A stretch of 43,861 nt of DNA from Hydrogenophilales bacterium CG_4_10_14_3_um_filter_63_21. GTDB lineage: Bacteria; Pseudomonadota; Gammaproteobacteria; Burkholderiales; Thiobacillaceae. Where the stretch lies: the NCBI GenBank assembly GCA_002784045.1, contig PFJX01000017.1, positions 1 to 43,861 of the forward strand, given 5' to 3'. The position numbers were made by a program, and so were the translations under genes. The notes beneath the pieces are model-generated. The model was not told the origin of the DNA. It saw nothing but the letters and a program-made list of their open reading frames with translations, and searched no databases. Shown one piece after another: positions 30,957-39,856 of this stretch; position 1 is the first letter of the stretch; every line of letters starts with the position of its first letter.

Positions 30957-31883
30957 ATGCCCTCCGACGCCCAGCTTTACTACAAGAACAATCGTCTCAA
31001 GCAGTTGCGCGCCTTCCATCAGGTGGTGCGCTGCGGCAGCATCTCGAAGGCGGCGGAAAAGCTGTTTCTGTCGCAGCCTTCCGTGTCGCTACAGATTCAG
31101 GCGCTGGAACGGGAACTGGAAGTAGTGCTGTTCGAGCGGCGCGGCCCGCGTCTCAAGCTCACGCCGGAAGGCGAGGTGCTCTATCAGCTTGCGGAACCGC
31201 TGGTCGATGGCATCGACAAATTGCAGGAAACTTTCTCCGCCCACTTCGGCAAACTGGAATCAGGCGAACTGAACATCGGCGCGGGCGAATCCACCATCCT
31301 CTATACCTTGCCGGAACCGGTGAGCCGTTTCGTGGCGGCGTATCCCAAGGTGCATCTGAAAATGCACAACGTCACCGGGCGCGACGGCCTCAAGATGCTG
31401 CGCTCCGACGAGATCGACTTCGCCGTCGGCTCGATGCTGGAAGTGCCGGAAGACATTGAATACCAGCCGGTGGTGAGCTACGACCCGATGCTGATCACGC
31501 CCATCGGCCACCCGCTGGCGAGGCAGTCGGCAATGGGCGAGGAAGTCACTCTGGAAGACGTCAGCCACTACGGCCTGATCCTGCCGCCCGCGCATCTGTC
31601 CACCTGGCGTATCGTCAAATACGTGTTCCAGCAGCACAACCTGACCTTCCAGGTCACCCTGGAAGCCGGCGGCTGGGAAGTCATCAAGAAATATGTGGAA
31701 CTCGGCATGGGCATTTCCATCGTCACCGACATCTGCCTCACCGGCACGGAAAAACTGGTGAGCATTCCGCTCACCCAATACTTTCCGCAACGCAGCTACG
31801 GCCTGGTATTACGCCGTGGCCGCTTCCTGTCGCCGCAAGCGCGGCGCTTCATCGAGATCATGCAAGAGGTCTATCGGGTGTAG
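30957..31883 (+). CDS. LysR-family transcriptional regulator divergent from the rnf operon
   Basis: 308 residues. The N-terminal winged helix-turn-helix (about 14-75) contains the LRAFHQVVRCGSISKAAEKL and SQPSVSLQIQALERELEVVLFERRG segments. The C-terminal part is a periplasmic-binding-protein-like effector domain. Its sensed ligand is unknown; CysB/Cbl-like or CbbR-like assignments are not justified by sequence alone. Divergent placement makes rnfB and the oxidoreductase the likely targets. The stop lies 9 bp before MITE copy B. Confidence 0.88.
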   Translation: MPSDAQLYYKNNRLKQLRAFHQVVRCGSISKAAEKLFLSQPSVSLQIQALERELEVVLFERRGPRLKLTPEGEVLYQLAEPLVDGIDKLQETFSAHFGKLESGELNIGAGESTILYTLPEPVSRFVAAYPKVHLKMHNVTGRDGLKMLRSDEIDFAVGSMLEVPEDIEYQPVVSYDPMLITPIGHPLARQSAMGEEVTLEDVSHYGLILPPAHLSTWRIVKYVFQQHNLTFQVTLEAGGWEVIKKYVELGMGISIVTDICLTGTEKLVSIPLTQYFPQRSYGLVLRRGRFLSPQARRFIEIMQEVYRV

Positions 31884-31892
31884 GCAAGGCGG

Positions 31893-32061
31893 CTAGCAGC
31901 CTGTTGGACTTTGGTCGTCGATAGCGAGAAACGGCCCCAGCGAGGCCAGTTTTTGCCAGATTTGCCGCCGCATAGCCCGGCTATGGGGCAAAAAGCCGGT
32001 GAAAAATGGGCCGCTGCGGTCATTTCGCAGCCGACGATTCCAAAATCCGACAGGCTGCTAG
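31893..32061 (-). mobile_element. 169-bp MITE-like element, copy B (inverted relative to copy A)
   Basis: Same length as copy A and about 89% identical when reverse-complemented, with CTAGCAGCCTG termini on both sides. It fills the space between lysR and the antiporter gene. Its right terminal CTAG provides the stop codon of the antiporter gene, which reads toward it. It has no coding capacity. Confidence 0.85.
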
Positions 32062-34016
32062 CCTCCCGCCAATCGCATTTCCGCCGCGGCCAGGGTTTCC
32101 GGCCCCCCCCGCAGAATAAGGATGTCGCCGGTTTCCAGGTAGGTTTCCGGCGTGAATTCAAAGCCGTGGGCGCCACGGCGGCGGAGGTTGACGACGGTCG
32201 CTCCAAGGCTTTCCAGATCGAGTTCGGCCAGTGTTTTGCCTTGATCGCCGAGGCGGGCGTCAACCAGGATGGAGCTCAGTCGCTCGCCGCCGGTTTCGTC
32301 GTCGAGTTCGTCGGTGAGGCCGCGAAAGTAGCCACGCATGGCGCCGTAACGCGCCTCGCGGGTCTGGCGGATGCGTTTGAGCACACGTGCGAGTGGGACT
32401 CCTGCCATGAGTAAAGTTTGCGAGCCGAGCATGAGCGCGCCTTCCATGACTTCCGGCACCACTTCGGCGGCGCCGGCATCGCGCAGGGCGTCGAGGTCAC
32501 TGTCGTCGACGGTGCGCACGATCACTGGCGCATCCGGTTTCAGCCGCTGCACGGCGGCGAGCACCTTGTGCGCGGAGGGGGTGTGGGCGAAGCTGACCAC
32601 CACCGCGCGGGCGCGGTGCACCCCCGCCGCCATCAACACTTCGACGCGCGAGGCATCTCCGAACACCACCCGGTCGCCGGCCTGGGCGGCGGCGCGCACC
32701 CGGCGCGGATCGTCGTCGAGGGCGATGAAGGGCACGTTTTCCGATTCCAGCAGGCGCGCCAGGCTCTGCCCGCTGCGGCCGTAGCCACACACGATGACAT
32801 GCTTCTGGATGCCGAAGGCGCGCGCGGCGATTTCATGCACGCCACGCGCCTGCTCCACCCAGGCGCCGCCTTCCAGGCGCTTGGCCAGAAGGTTGCCGTA
32901 CAGCACCAGGAGCGGCGCGATCAGCATGGAGAGCACCATCGCGGCGAGCACGGTCTGATGCAACTCGGCGCTGATCAGACCGTTGCCAAGGGTGAGCGTC
33001 AGCAGCACAAAACCGAATTCGCCAGCTTGCGCGAGACCCAGGCCAACTCGCAGCAGGACCGGCCAGGCGCGGACATAAAGCCCGGCTAATAAAGCCACCA
33101 GCAGCAGCTTGCCGACGACCAGCGCCAGCAGGATGCTGAGCACTTCGCCCCAGTGCCGCGCGACCACGCCGAGGTCGAGCATCAGGCCGATGGAAACGAA
33201 GAACAGCCCCATGAGTACATCGCGGAAAGGACGGATGTCGGCTTCCACCTGGTAGCGGTATTCGGTTTCCGCGATCAGCACCCCGGCGAGGAAGGCGCCC
33301 AGGGCCAGGGAGAGACCGGCGCGGTCGGTGACATAGGCCAGCCCGAGGGTGACCAGCAATACGTTGAGCATGAACAGTTCGGCGGACTTGTGGCTCGCCA
33401 CCCACTGGAACCACGGGCGCATCAGGCGTTGCCCGATGACCAGGATGACTACCAGCACCAGGGCGGCTTTCAGGCTGGCGTGGAGCAGCGCGACAGCCAG
33501 GCTGGCGCTCTGCGCCAGGGCGGGGATGAAGATGATGAGCGGCGCCACGGCGAGATCCTGGAACAGCAATACGCCGAGAATCAGGCGACCGTGTTCGCTG
33601 CCCAGTTCGTCGCGCTCGGACAGCAGTTTGCTGACGATGGCGGTGGAAGACATGGCGAGCACGCCGCCCAGGGCCAGACCTTGCTCCCACGGCAAGGCGA
33701 ACAGCAACCCCAGGGCCATGACGATGAACATGGTGATGATGACTTGCAGGCCACCCAGTCCGAACACCGCCTGGCGCATGGTGTTCAGGCGCGCGAGAGA
33801 GAATTCCAGGCCGATCGAGAACATCAGGAACACCACCCCGAACTCGGCCAGGTGGCTGGCCGGCGACGCGTGAGCCAGGCGCGGCAGAAAGGGCGCCATG
33901 CCAGCGCCGATCAGCACATACCCGAGCAGCGCCGGAAGCCCAAGGGCTTTCAGCCACGCGACGGCGATAACGCCGCTGGCGAGCAGAATCAGAGTGAGTT
34001 CGAGGGTGCTGGGCAT
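32058..34016 (-). CDS. CPA2 cation:proton antiporter with RCK domains, KefB/KefC-like
   Basis: 652 residues. The N-terminal Na+/H+ exchanger domain (about 1-380) has around twelve helices and includes FLMFSIGLEFSL and LFQDLAVAPL. A Rossmann RCK_N domain (about 400-520) begins VIVCGYGRSGQS. A C-terminal RCK_C (TrkA-C-like) domain ends with TGDILILRGG. Such proteins move K+ (or Na+) out in exchange for H+ under nucleotide control. In betaproteobacteria it commonly sits divergently next to kdsD, as here. ATG 34016 is used because it gives a normal N-terminus. The TAG stop lies inside the terminal repeat of MITE copy B, so the last residues may have been altered by the insertion. Confidence 0.9.
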   Translation of the reverse strand: MPSTLELTLILLASGVIAVAWLKALGLPALLGYVLIGAGMAPFLPRLAHASPASHLAEFGVVFLMFSIGLEFSLARLNTMRQAVFGLGGLQVIITMFIVMALGLLFALPWEQGLALGGVLAMSSTAIVSKLLSERDELGSEHGRLILGVLLFQDLAVAPLIIFIPALAQSASLAVALLHASLKAALVLVVILVIGQRLMRPWFQWVASHKSAELFMLNVLLVTLGLAYVTDRAGLSLALGAFLAGVLIAETEYRYQVEADIRPFRDVLMGLFFVSIGLMLDLGVVARHWGEVLSILLALVVGKLLLVALLAGLYVRAWPVLLRVGLGLAQAGEFGFVLLTLTLGNGLISAELHQTVLAAMVLSMLIAPLLVLYGNLLAKRLEGGAWVEQARGVHEIAARAFGIQKHVIVCGYGRSGQSLARLLESENVPFIALDDDPRRVRAAAQAGDRVVFGDASRVEVLMAAGVHRARAVVVSFAHTPSAHKVLAAVQRLKPDAPVIVRTVDDSDLDALRDAGAAEVVPEVMEGALMLGSQTLLMAGVPLARVLKRIRQTREARYGAMRGYFRGLTDELDDETGGERLSSILVDARLGDQGKTLAELDLESLGATVVNLRRRGAHGFEFTPETYLETGDILILRGGPETLAAAEMRLAGG

Positions 34017-34039
34017 GGAGCGGGCTAGGGGTACAAGGC

Positions 34040-34045
34040 TATACT
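34040..34045 (+). promoter_or_regulatory. Possible -10 element of the kdsD operon
   Basis: TATACT lies 11 bp before the kdsD ATG in the 40-bp divergent gap with the antiporter gene. No good -35 is seen, and the leader would be very short. Confidence 0.3.
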
Positions 34046-34056
34046 CGCGGCCCATT

Positions 34057-35043
34057 ATGACATCCCCCACCGCCAGCCCTTCCGACCTCCTCCAGCTTGC
34101 CCGCCGCACGCTGGAAATCGAGGCCACCGCCGTCAGCCACTTGCAGGATCGCCTGGATCAATCCTTCCTCGACGCGGTCACCCTGATCCTGCAATGCCAG
34201 GGTCGCGTGGTGGTGTCGGGCATGGGCAAATCCGGCCATATCGGCGGCAAGATCGCCGCCACGCTGGCCAGCACCGGCACCCCCGCCTTCTTCATGCACC
34301 CGGCCGAAGCCAGCCACGGCGACCTCGGCATGATCACCGGGCAAGATGTGGTCATCGTTTTGTCCAACTCCGGAGAGAGCGCGGAAATCGCCGCCATCGT
34401 GCCGCTGATCAAGCGACGCGGGGCCCGCTTGATCAGCATGACCGGCAATCCCGATTCCACCCTGGCGCGCGAGGCGGATATCCATCTCGACGCCAGCGTC
34501 GCGCAGGAAGCCTGCCCGCATAACCTGGCGCCCACCGCCAGTACCACGGCGGCGCTGGCGATGGGTGACGCGCTGGCGGTGGCGGTGCTGTTCGCGCGCG
34601 GTTTCACGGCGGAGGATTTCGCCCGCACCCACCCGGGCGGCGCCCTCGGCCGGCGCTTGCTGGTGCATGTGCGCGACCTCATGCACAAGGATGCCGACCT
34701 GCCGGTGGTGAAGGCGAACGCCAGTCTGAAGGAAGCCCTGCTGGAAATGACCCGCAAGAGCCTGGGCATGACGGCCGTCACCGATGACGCTGGCCGTTTG
34801 CTCGGCATCTTTACCGACGGCGACCTGCGCCGCCTGCTGGACAACGATGTGGATGTGCGCGGCGTGGTGATCACCGAGGTCATGAAACGCGACCCGCGCA
34901 CCATTGCTGAAGATGCGCTGGCGGTGGAGGCGGTGCAAATGATGGAAACATTCAAGATCAACGGCCTTTTTGCCGTCAACGCGGCAGGACAACTTAGTGG
35001 CGCGCTCAACATGCATGACCTTCTCCGCGCGGGCGTGGTATGA
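34057..35043 (+). CDS. kdsD: Arabinose-5-phosphate isomerase KdsD
   Basis: 328 residues. An SIS sugar-isomerase domain (about 40-175: GMGKSGHIGGKIAATLASTGTP, SNSGES) is followed by two CBS domains (about 205-328). It converts ribulose 5-phosphate to arabinose 5-phosphate, the first step toward Kdo for lipopolysaccharide. Head of the kdsD-kdsC-lptC-lptA-lptB-rpoN-hpf-ptsN-hprK run. Its stop overlaps the kdsC ATG. All parts look complete. Confidence 0.95.
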   Translation: MTSPTASPSDLLQLARRTLEIEATAVSHLQDRLDQSFLDAVTLILQCQGRVVVSGMGKSGHIGGKIAATLASTGTPAFFMHPAEASHGDLGMITGQDVVIVLSNSGESAEIAAIVPLIKRRGARLISMTGNPDSTLAREADIHLDASVAQEACPHNLAPTASTTAALAMGDALAVAVLFARGFTAEDFARTHPGGALGRRLLVHVRDLMHKDADLPVVKANASLKEALLEMTRKSLGMTAVTDDAGRLLGIFTDGDLRRLLDNDVDVRGVVITEVMKRDPRTIAEDALAVEAVQMMETFKINGLFAVNAAGQLSGALNMHDLLRAGVV

Positions 35044-35585
35044 GCCAGCAAGACATTGAAGAATGGGGAATTCAGGAACGAGCCCGTGCCGTGCGCATGA
35101 TCGCCTTCGACGTGGACGGGGTACTCACCGATGGCAGCCTGATCTACGGCGACGACGGCCAGGAATACAAAGCGTTCAACTCGCGCGACGGCCACGGCAT
35201 CAAGATGCTGCGAGCCAGCGGCGTCGAGACCGCCATCATCACCGGGCGCAGCTCTCAGGTGGTGCTGTTGCGAGCACGCAATCTGGGCATCGCGCATCTC
35301 TTCCAGGGTGCCGACGACAAGCTGGGCGCCTTTGAAAAACTGCTCGCCAGCATGAATCTTGCCCCCGAACAGATCGCCTACATGGGTGACGATCTGGTGG
35401 ATCTGCCGGTATTGCGCCGTTGCGGCCTGGCCATCAGCGTGCCTGACGCGCCAGACGCGGTGAAGGCACGCTGCCATTACGTCACCCATACCGGCGCCGG
35501 ACGCGGCGCCGCGCGCGAAGCCTGCGAACTGATCCTGCGCGCCCAGGGCACCTGGGCCGCGCAACTGGCGCTCTACGATCGATGA
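35040..35585 (+). CDS. kdsC: Kdo-8-phosphate phosphatase KdsC
   Basis: 181 residues, a C0-type HAD phosphatase. Motif I is FDVDGVLTDG (Asp24, Asp26), motif II ITGRSS, and motif IV GDDLVDLPVL. It hydrolyses Kdo-8-phosphate to Kdo in the cytoplasm as a tetramer. Coupled by ATGA overlaps to kdsD upstream and lptC downstream. Confidence 0.95.
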   Translation: MSQQDIEEWGIQERARAVRMIAFDVDGVLTDGSLIYGDDGQEYKAFNSRDGHGIKMLRASGVETAIITGRSSQVVLLRARNLGIAHLFQGADDKLGAFEKLLASMNLAPEQIAYMGDDLVDLPVLRRCGLAISVPDAPDAVKARCHYVTHTGAGRGAAREACELILRAQGTWAAQLALYDR

Positions 35586-36157
35586 CCAGCGGCCATCATG
35601 TGAACTGGCTGCCGCTCGCATTGGCGGCCTTGGTCGCGTTGCTGAGCCTTTGGTTGAATCAGTTGGCCGAACGCCCGCAAGCGCAGGACAACGCCGGCTT
35701 CGCCCATGATCCCGACTATCGCGTCGAGCATTTCAACGCACAGACCTTCGACATCGCGGGAAGGCCACGGTACCGCCTCACCGCCGAGCGCATGATTCAC
35801 TACATGGACGACGACACCAGCGAACTGGTTCAGCCGCAATTTCATCTGACCACCGCCGGGCAGGCGCCGATCGCCATCAGCGCCCGCCGCGGCCTGATTT
35901 TCGGCGACCGCGACAGCGTGCACTTTCTCGGCAATGTCCAGGCCAATCGTGGCGCCATGCCGGGGCAGGCCGCTTTCAGCCTGACTGGCGAACACCTGCG
36001 CGTGGTGCCCGATGCGGGCATCCTGAATAGCGACAAACCGGTCACTCTACATTTGGGAAAGTCGGTCATCCACGCGGGTGGCCTATACGCGGATGAGCAC
36101 AATAAGCGGCTGGAACTCACCGGCGGCGTTCGAGGCCTTTATGAAAAAACACGCTGA
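35582..36157 (+). CDS. lptC: LPS export protein LptC
   Basis: 191 residues. A single N-terminal membrane anchor (about 9-26) is followed by a periplasmic beta-jellyroll with the LptC pattern (FNAQTFDIAGRPRYRLTAERM...). LptC sits on the LptB2FG transporter and passes LPS to LptA. It overlaps kdsC by 4 bp and lptA by 17 bp. Confidence 0.92.
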   Translation: MTSGHHVNWLPLALAALVALLSLWLNQLAERPQAQDNAGFAHDPDYRVEHFNAQTFDIAGRPRYRLTAERMIHYMDDDTSELVQPQFHLTTAGQAPIAISARRGLIFGDRDSVHFLGNVQANRGAMPGQAAFSLTGEHLRVVPDAGILNSDKPVTLHLGKSVIHAGGLYADEHNKRLELTGGVRGLYEKTR

Positions 36158-36665
36158 AACCCTTTTTCTCTTCCTGCTGCTCGCCACCAGCCTGCCCACT
36201 TGGGCGGAGAAGGCCGACAAGGACAAGCCGGTCAACCTGGAGTCGGACAACGCGCGCGTCGACGACGCCCAGAAACTCGCGATTTATGAAGGCCATGTGG
36301 TGCTCACCCAGGGCACGCTGCTGATCACCGCCGACCGCATCGACGTACGCCAGGACGAGCGGGGTTTCTCCAGCGGCACAGCGACGGGAAAGCCGGTGTA
36401 TTTCCGCCAGAAAATGGATGGCAAAGAGGACTATGCCGAAGGCTGGGCCAGCCATCTGGAGTATGACGGACACGCCGAGAAACTGAAGCTGACCGGCCAG
36501 GCACGCCTGAAACGGGGCGAGGATGATCTGCGCGGCAACCTCATCACCTACGATGGCAAGACCGAGTTTTTCCAGGCCCAGGGCAGCATCAGCGGCAGCC
36601 CGGGACGGGTGCACGCGGTGATTCGCCCAAGGAACGGCAACCCGGCGGCGGCCGCTAAACCATGA
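36141..36665 (+). CDS. lptA: LPS transport periplasmic bridge protein LptA
   Basis: 174 residues. A signal peptide (about 1-22, ending TWA) is followed by an OstA-like fold starting [21 protein letters not shown]. LptA oligomerises to bridge the periplasm between LptC and LptD. ATG 36141 lies within the end of lptC; the frame upstream of it lacks a signal peptide. Its stop overlaps lptB. Confidence 0.93.
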   Translation: MKKHAETLFLFLLLATSLPTWAEKADKDKPVNLESDNARVDDAQKLAIYEGHVVLTQGTLLITADRIDVRQDERGFSSGTATGKPVYFRQKMDGKEDYAEGWASHLEYDGHAEKLKLTGQARLKRGEDDLRGNLITYDGKTEFFQAQGSISGSPGRVHAVIRPRNGNPAAAAKP

Positions 36666-37402
36666 GCCAGCCGGTGTCAAAATCGGTGCTCAAAGCGGAA
36701 AACCTCACCAAGCGCTACAAATCGCGCCGGGTGGTGAACGATGTTTCGATCCAGGTGGAGAGCGGCGAGGTGGTCGGGCTGCTCGGCCCCAACGGGGCCG
36801 GCAAGACCACCTGCTTTTACCTGTTGGTGGGATTGATCAGCGCGGATAGCGGCCGCATCAGCCTGGATGCGGCCGATCTCACCCGTCTTCCGGTCTATCG
36901 CCGCGCCCGCCTGGGGCTTTCCTATCTACCGCAGGAGCCCTCCATCTTCCGCCGCATGAGCGTGGCCGATAACATCGCCGCCATGCTGGAACTCAAGGGC
37001 TATGACGACGCCGAGGCTGATACCCGTATGGAAAGCCTGCTCGAAGACCTCCACCTGACCCGGCTGCGCGATGCCAACGCCGCCAGCCTGTCCGGCGGCG
37101 AGCGGCGGCGCCTGGAAATCGCGCGCGCATTGGCCACCTCGCCGCGCTTCATTCTGCTGGACGAACCGTTCGCCGGCATCGACCCGATTTCGGTGATGGA
37201 CATCCAGAAAATCGTGCGTTTTCTCACCAATCGCGACATCGGGGTATTGATCACCGACCACAACGTGCGCGAGACGCTGGGCATCTGCGACCGCGCCTAC
37301 ATTCTCAATCAGGGCGAGGTTCTGGCGGCCGGAGTGCCCGATGAAATCATTTACAATGAAAGCGTTCGCCAGGTTTACCTGGGAGAGCACTTCCGGCTCT
37401 GA
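36662..37402 (+). CDS. lptB: LPS export ABC ATP-binding protein LptB
   Basis: 246 residues. Walker [11 protein letters not shown]-loop [13 protein letters not shown], signature LSGGERRR, Walker [16 protein letters not shown] and the switch His in ITDHNVRET are all intact. It energises LptFG to extract LPS from the inner membrane. The GDPIS-type wording of Walker B is specific for LptB among ABC proteins. rpoN follows after 50 bp, the usual neighbour. Confidence 0.96.
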   Translation: MSQPVSKSVLKAENLTKRYKSRRVVNDVSIQVESGEVVGLLGPNGAGKTTCFYLLVGLISADSGRISLDAADLTRLPVYRRARLGLSYLPQEPSIFRRMSVADNIAAMLELKGYDDAEADTRMESLLEDLHLTRLRDANAASLSGGERRRLEIARALATSPRFILLDEPFAGIDPISVMDIQKIVRFLTNRDIGVLITDHNVRETLGICDRAYILNQGEVLAAGVPDEIIYNESVRQVYLGEHFRL

Positions 37403-37452
37403 CCCCTCCCTTCTCGATTTATCCCCACAGCCACCTCAATGCCGCTTCACGC

Positions 37453-38844
37453 ATGAAGCAGAGCCTCCAGCTCAAGCTGCATCAGCAGCTTACCCTGACC
37501 CCCCAACTCCAGCAGTCGATCCGACTGTTGCAGCTTTCGACCTTGGAACTGGGCCAGGAAATCTCGCAGATGTTGCAGGACAACCCCCTGCTGGAACGCC
37601 TGGACGGCGAAGACAGCTTTGACGGCCCCTCAGGCGATACCCCCGCCGATGAAACGGCGCGCCAGGAACGCGACGATGTCTACGAAGAAATGGCCTGGGG
37701 TGACCGCGCGGTAGGGCCGGCCCCGGATGAGGACGAGGACGAACATGGCTTCCAGCAAGCCGAATCCACCAACCTGCGCCAGCATCTGGCTGAACAACTC
37801 GGCCTGACCGCGCTCACCCACCGCGACAGCCAGTTGGTCGCCTTCCTGATCGAAGCGCTCGGCGACGACGGCTACCTCACCGCCTCACTGGAAGAACTCG
37901 CCGAGCTATTGCCGGCGGAACTGGAAGTGGACCCGGTCGAGCTGCATACCGCGCTCGGCCTGCTGCAAAGCTTCGATCCCGTCGGCGTCGGTGCGCGTGA
38001 TCTGGGTGAGTGCCTATGGCTGCAACTGAACGCCTTTCCGAAAAACACGCCCCACCTCGAAGCCGCGAAAACCCTGGTGCGCGAACATCTCACCCTGCTG
38101 GCCGACCGCGAATACGGCAAGCTGAAGAAGCTGCTCGAGCTCGACGACCACGACTTCATGCAGTTGCGCCAGCTCATCACTTCGCTGGAGCCGCGCCCGG
38201 GCGCCGTTTATACCCAGACGGATACACGCTATGTGGTGCCAGATGTGTTCGTGAAAAAAGTGAAGGGATTGTGGGTGGTCAACCTCAACCCGAGCGCCAT
38301 GCCCAAACTGCGCATCAATGAAATGTATGCCGGCATACTGCGCAACAACCGCGAGGGCGGCGCCTCACTGTCCACCCAGTTGCAGGAAGCTCGCTGGCTG
38401 ATCAAGAACGTGCAGCAGCGGTTCGAAACCATCCTGAAAGTCTCGCAGGCCATCGTCGACCGCCAGCGCATGTTCTTCGAACACGGCGCGGTGGCCATGC
38501 GCCCACTCACCCTCAAGGAAATTGCCGATACTGTGGAACTGCATGAATCCACCATCTCGCGCGTGACCACCCAGAAGTTCATGATGACCCCGCGCGGGCT
38601 CTTCGAATTCAAGTATTTCTTTGGCAGCTCGCTGGCCACCGAGGAAGGCGGCGCCGCCTCCAGCACCGCCATGCGCGCGCTGCTCAAACAGTTCATCGAC
38701 GCGGAGAATCGCGCCAATCCACTCTCGGACAACGCCCTGTCCGAGCTGCTGGGCAAACAGGGCTTTGTTGTCGCCCGGCGTACCGTCGCCAAATATCGGG
38801 AGTTGCTTAACATTCCTCCCGCCAACCAGCGCAAGTCGATGTGA
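37453..38844 (+). CDS. rpoN: RNA polymerase sigma-54 factor RpoN
   Basis: 463 residues. Gln/Leu-rich region I (1-45: LQLKLHQQLTLTPQLQQSI), an acidic region II (about 55-105), the core-binding domain, a helix-turn-helix (LHESTISRVTTQKFM) and the C-terminal RpoN box ARRTVAKYRELL, which reads the -24 element. It directs transcription from -24/-12 promoters activated by NtrC-type proteins such as the one at 2046. Followed by hpf after 40 bp. Confidence 0.96.
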   Translation: MKQSLQLKLHQQLTLTPQLQQSIRLLQLSTLELGQEISQMLQDNPLLERLDGEDSFDGPSGDTPADETARQERDDVYEEMAWGDRAVGPAPDEDEDEHGFQQAESTNLRQHLAEQLGLTALTHRDSQLVAFLIEALGDDGYLTASLEELAELLPAELEVDPVELHTALGLLQSFDPVGVGARDLGECLWLQLNAFPKNTPHLEAAKTLVREHLTLLADREYGKLKKLLELDDHDFMQLRQLITSLEPRPGAVYTQTDTRYVVPDVFVKKVKGLWVVNLNPSAMPKLRINEMYAGILRNNREGGASLSTQLQEARWLIKNVQQRFETILKVSQAIVDRQRMFFEHGAVAMRPLTLKEIADTVELHESTISRVTTQKFMMTPRGLFEFKYFFGSSLATEEGGAASSTAMRALLKQFIDAENRANPLSDNALSELLGKQGFVVARRTVAKYRELLNIPPANQRKSM

Positions 38845-38884
38845 CCTGCGCAAAATCACCCACAAACCAGAAAAGGAGCAGTCA

Positions 38885-39223
38885 ATGAACCTCACCATCA
38901 CCGGCCATCGCCTGGATGTGACCCCCGCCATTCGGGGTTATGTGGAAGACAAGATGGGCCGCGTCACCCGGCATTTCGACCAGGTGATCGACGTTTCCGT
39001 CATTCTTTCGGTGGATAAACTCCAGCACAAAGCGGAAGCCAACGTGCATGTGCCCGGCCGCGACATCTATGTGGAATCCATCGACGCCGACATGTATGCC
39101 GCCCTCGACGCGCTAACCGACAAGCTCGATCGTCAAATCGTCAAGCACAAGGAAAAAGCCGGCAACGTGCATCGCGAGTCCGGTGGCGTCAAAGGCCAGA
39201 GTAGCGAAGCAGAAGCCGAATAA
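38885..39223 (+). CDS. hpf: Short-form ribosome hibernation promoting factor
   Basis: 112 residues with the beta-alpha-beta-beta-beta-alpha pattern of HPF/YfiA (MNLTITGHRLDVTPAIRGYVEDK... LSVDKLQHKAEANVHVPG). There is no long C-terminal dimerisation domain, so it is the short form that works with an RMF-like partner or alone. AAAAGGAG precedes ATG 38885. Its position after rpoN is conserved. Confidence 0.94.
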   Translation: MNLTITGHRLDVTPAIRGYVEDKMGRVTRHFDQVIDVSVILSVDKLQHKAEANVHVPGRDIYVESIDADMYAALDALTDKLDRQIVKHKEKAGNVHRESGGVKGQSSEAEAE

Positions 39224-39400
39224 ACCTCCGACGGAATGAAAAATGGGAACCTCGCCGCAGGTCGGATTGCGGCTTTATCGCACCCTGGGCCCTCCAGGTT
39301 TCCGGTGGCCTTCGGCAACCTGGCCTAAGCCAGCCGCGATGTTCCGTGCGCCTATCGCAGTAACCGTTTTCATCCGTCGGCGCCTTTTCAAGGCCTAGAA
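39224..39400. other. hpf-ptsN spacer with REP-like sequence
   Basis: 177 bp with GTCGGATTGCGGCTTTATCGC, related to the repeat before lysR (30885-30933), and CCAGGTTTCCGGTGG/CAACCTGG partial symmetry. No ORF is supported here. It may separate ptsN-hprK from the upstream transcript. Confidence 0.45.
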
Positions 39401-39856
39401 ATGAACTTGATAGCCCCCCTGCTCACGCTCGCCAATGTTCAGGCCGAGTGCGAAACGACCAGCAAAAAGCGCCTGTTCGAACAAGCCGCCCAGCTTGTTC
39501 AGGCCAGCCAGGGCGTTACCGCCAGCGAGGTATTCGAAAGCCTGTTCGCGCGCGAGAAACTCGGCTCCACGGCGCTCGGCTACGGCATCGCCATCCCTCA
39601 TGGCCGCATCAAGCACCTGAAAGAAGCCGCCTGTGCTTTTCTCCGTCTGAAAACCTCCATCGATTTCGATGCGCCCGATGGCCAACCGGTCGATCTGGTG
39701 TTCGTGTTGCTCGCCCCCGCCGCCGCCGCCGATGTGCATTTGCAGATCCTTGGCGAGCTGGCCGCCATGTTCTCGGACGAAACTTTCCGCGCCCGTCTGC
39801 GTGCCGCCCCCGACGCCACCACCCTGCATCGCCTGATTACCGAATGGACACCCTGA
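39401..39856 (+). CDS. ptsN: PTS-Ntr EIIA component PtsN
   Basis: 151 residues, an EIIA(fructose)-like domain with the phospho-acceptor His67 in GYGIAIPHGRI. It is the regulatory phosphoacceptor of the nitrogen-related PTS, linked to K+ homeostasis and sigma-54 functions. Genes for NPr and EI-Ntr are not in the window. Overlaps hprK by 13 bp. Confidence 0.94.
   Translation: MNLIAPLLTLANVQAECETTSKKRLFEQAAQLVQASQGVTASEVFESLFAREKLGSTALGYGIAIPHGRIKHLKEAACAFLRLKTSIDFDAPDGQPVDLVFVLLAPAAAADVHLQILGELAAMFSDETFRARLRAAPDATTLHRLITEWTP

Noticed and set aside
33153-34028. 291-codon plus-strand frame opposite the antiporter
   Set aside because: Extreme Gln/His/Glu composition typical of an antisense reading of a membrane protein.
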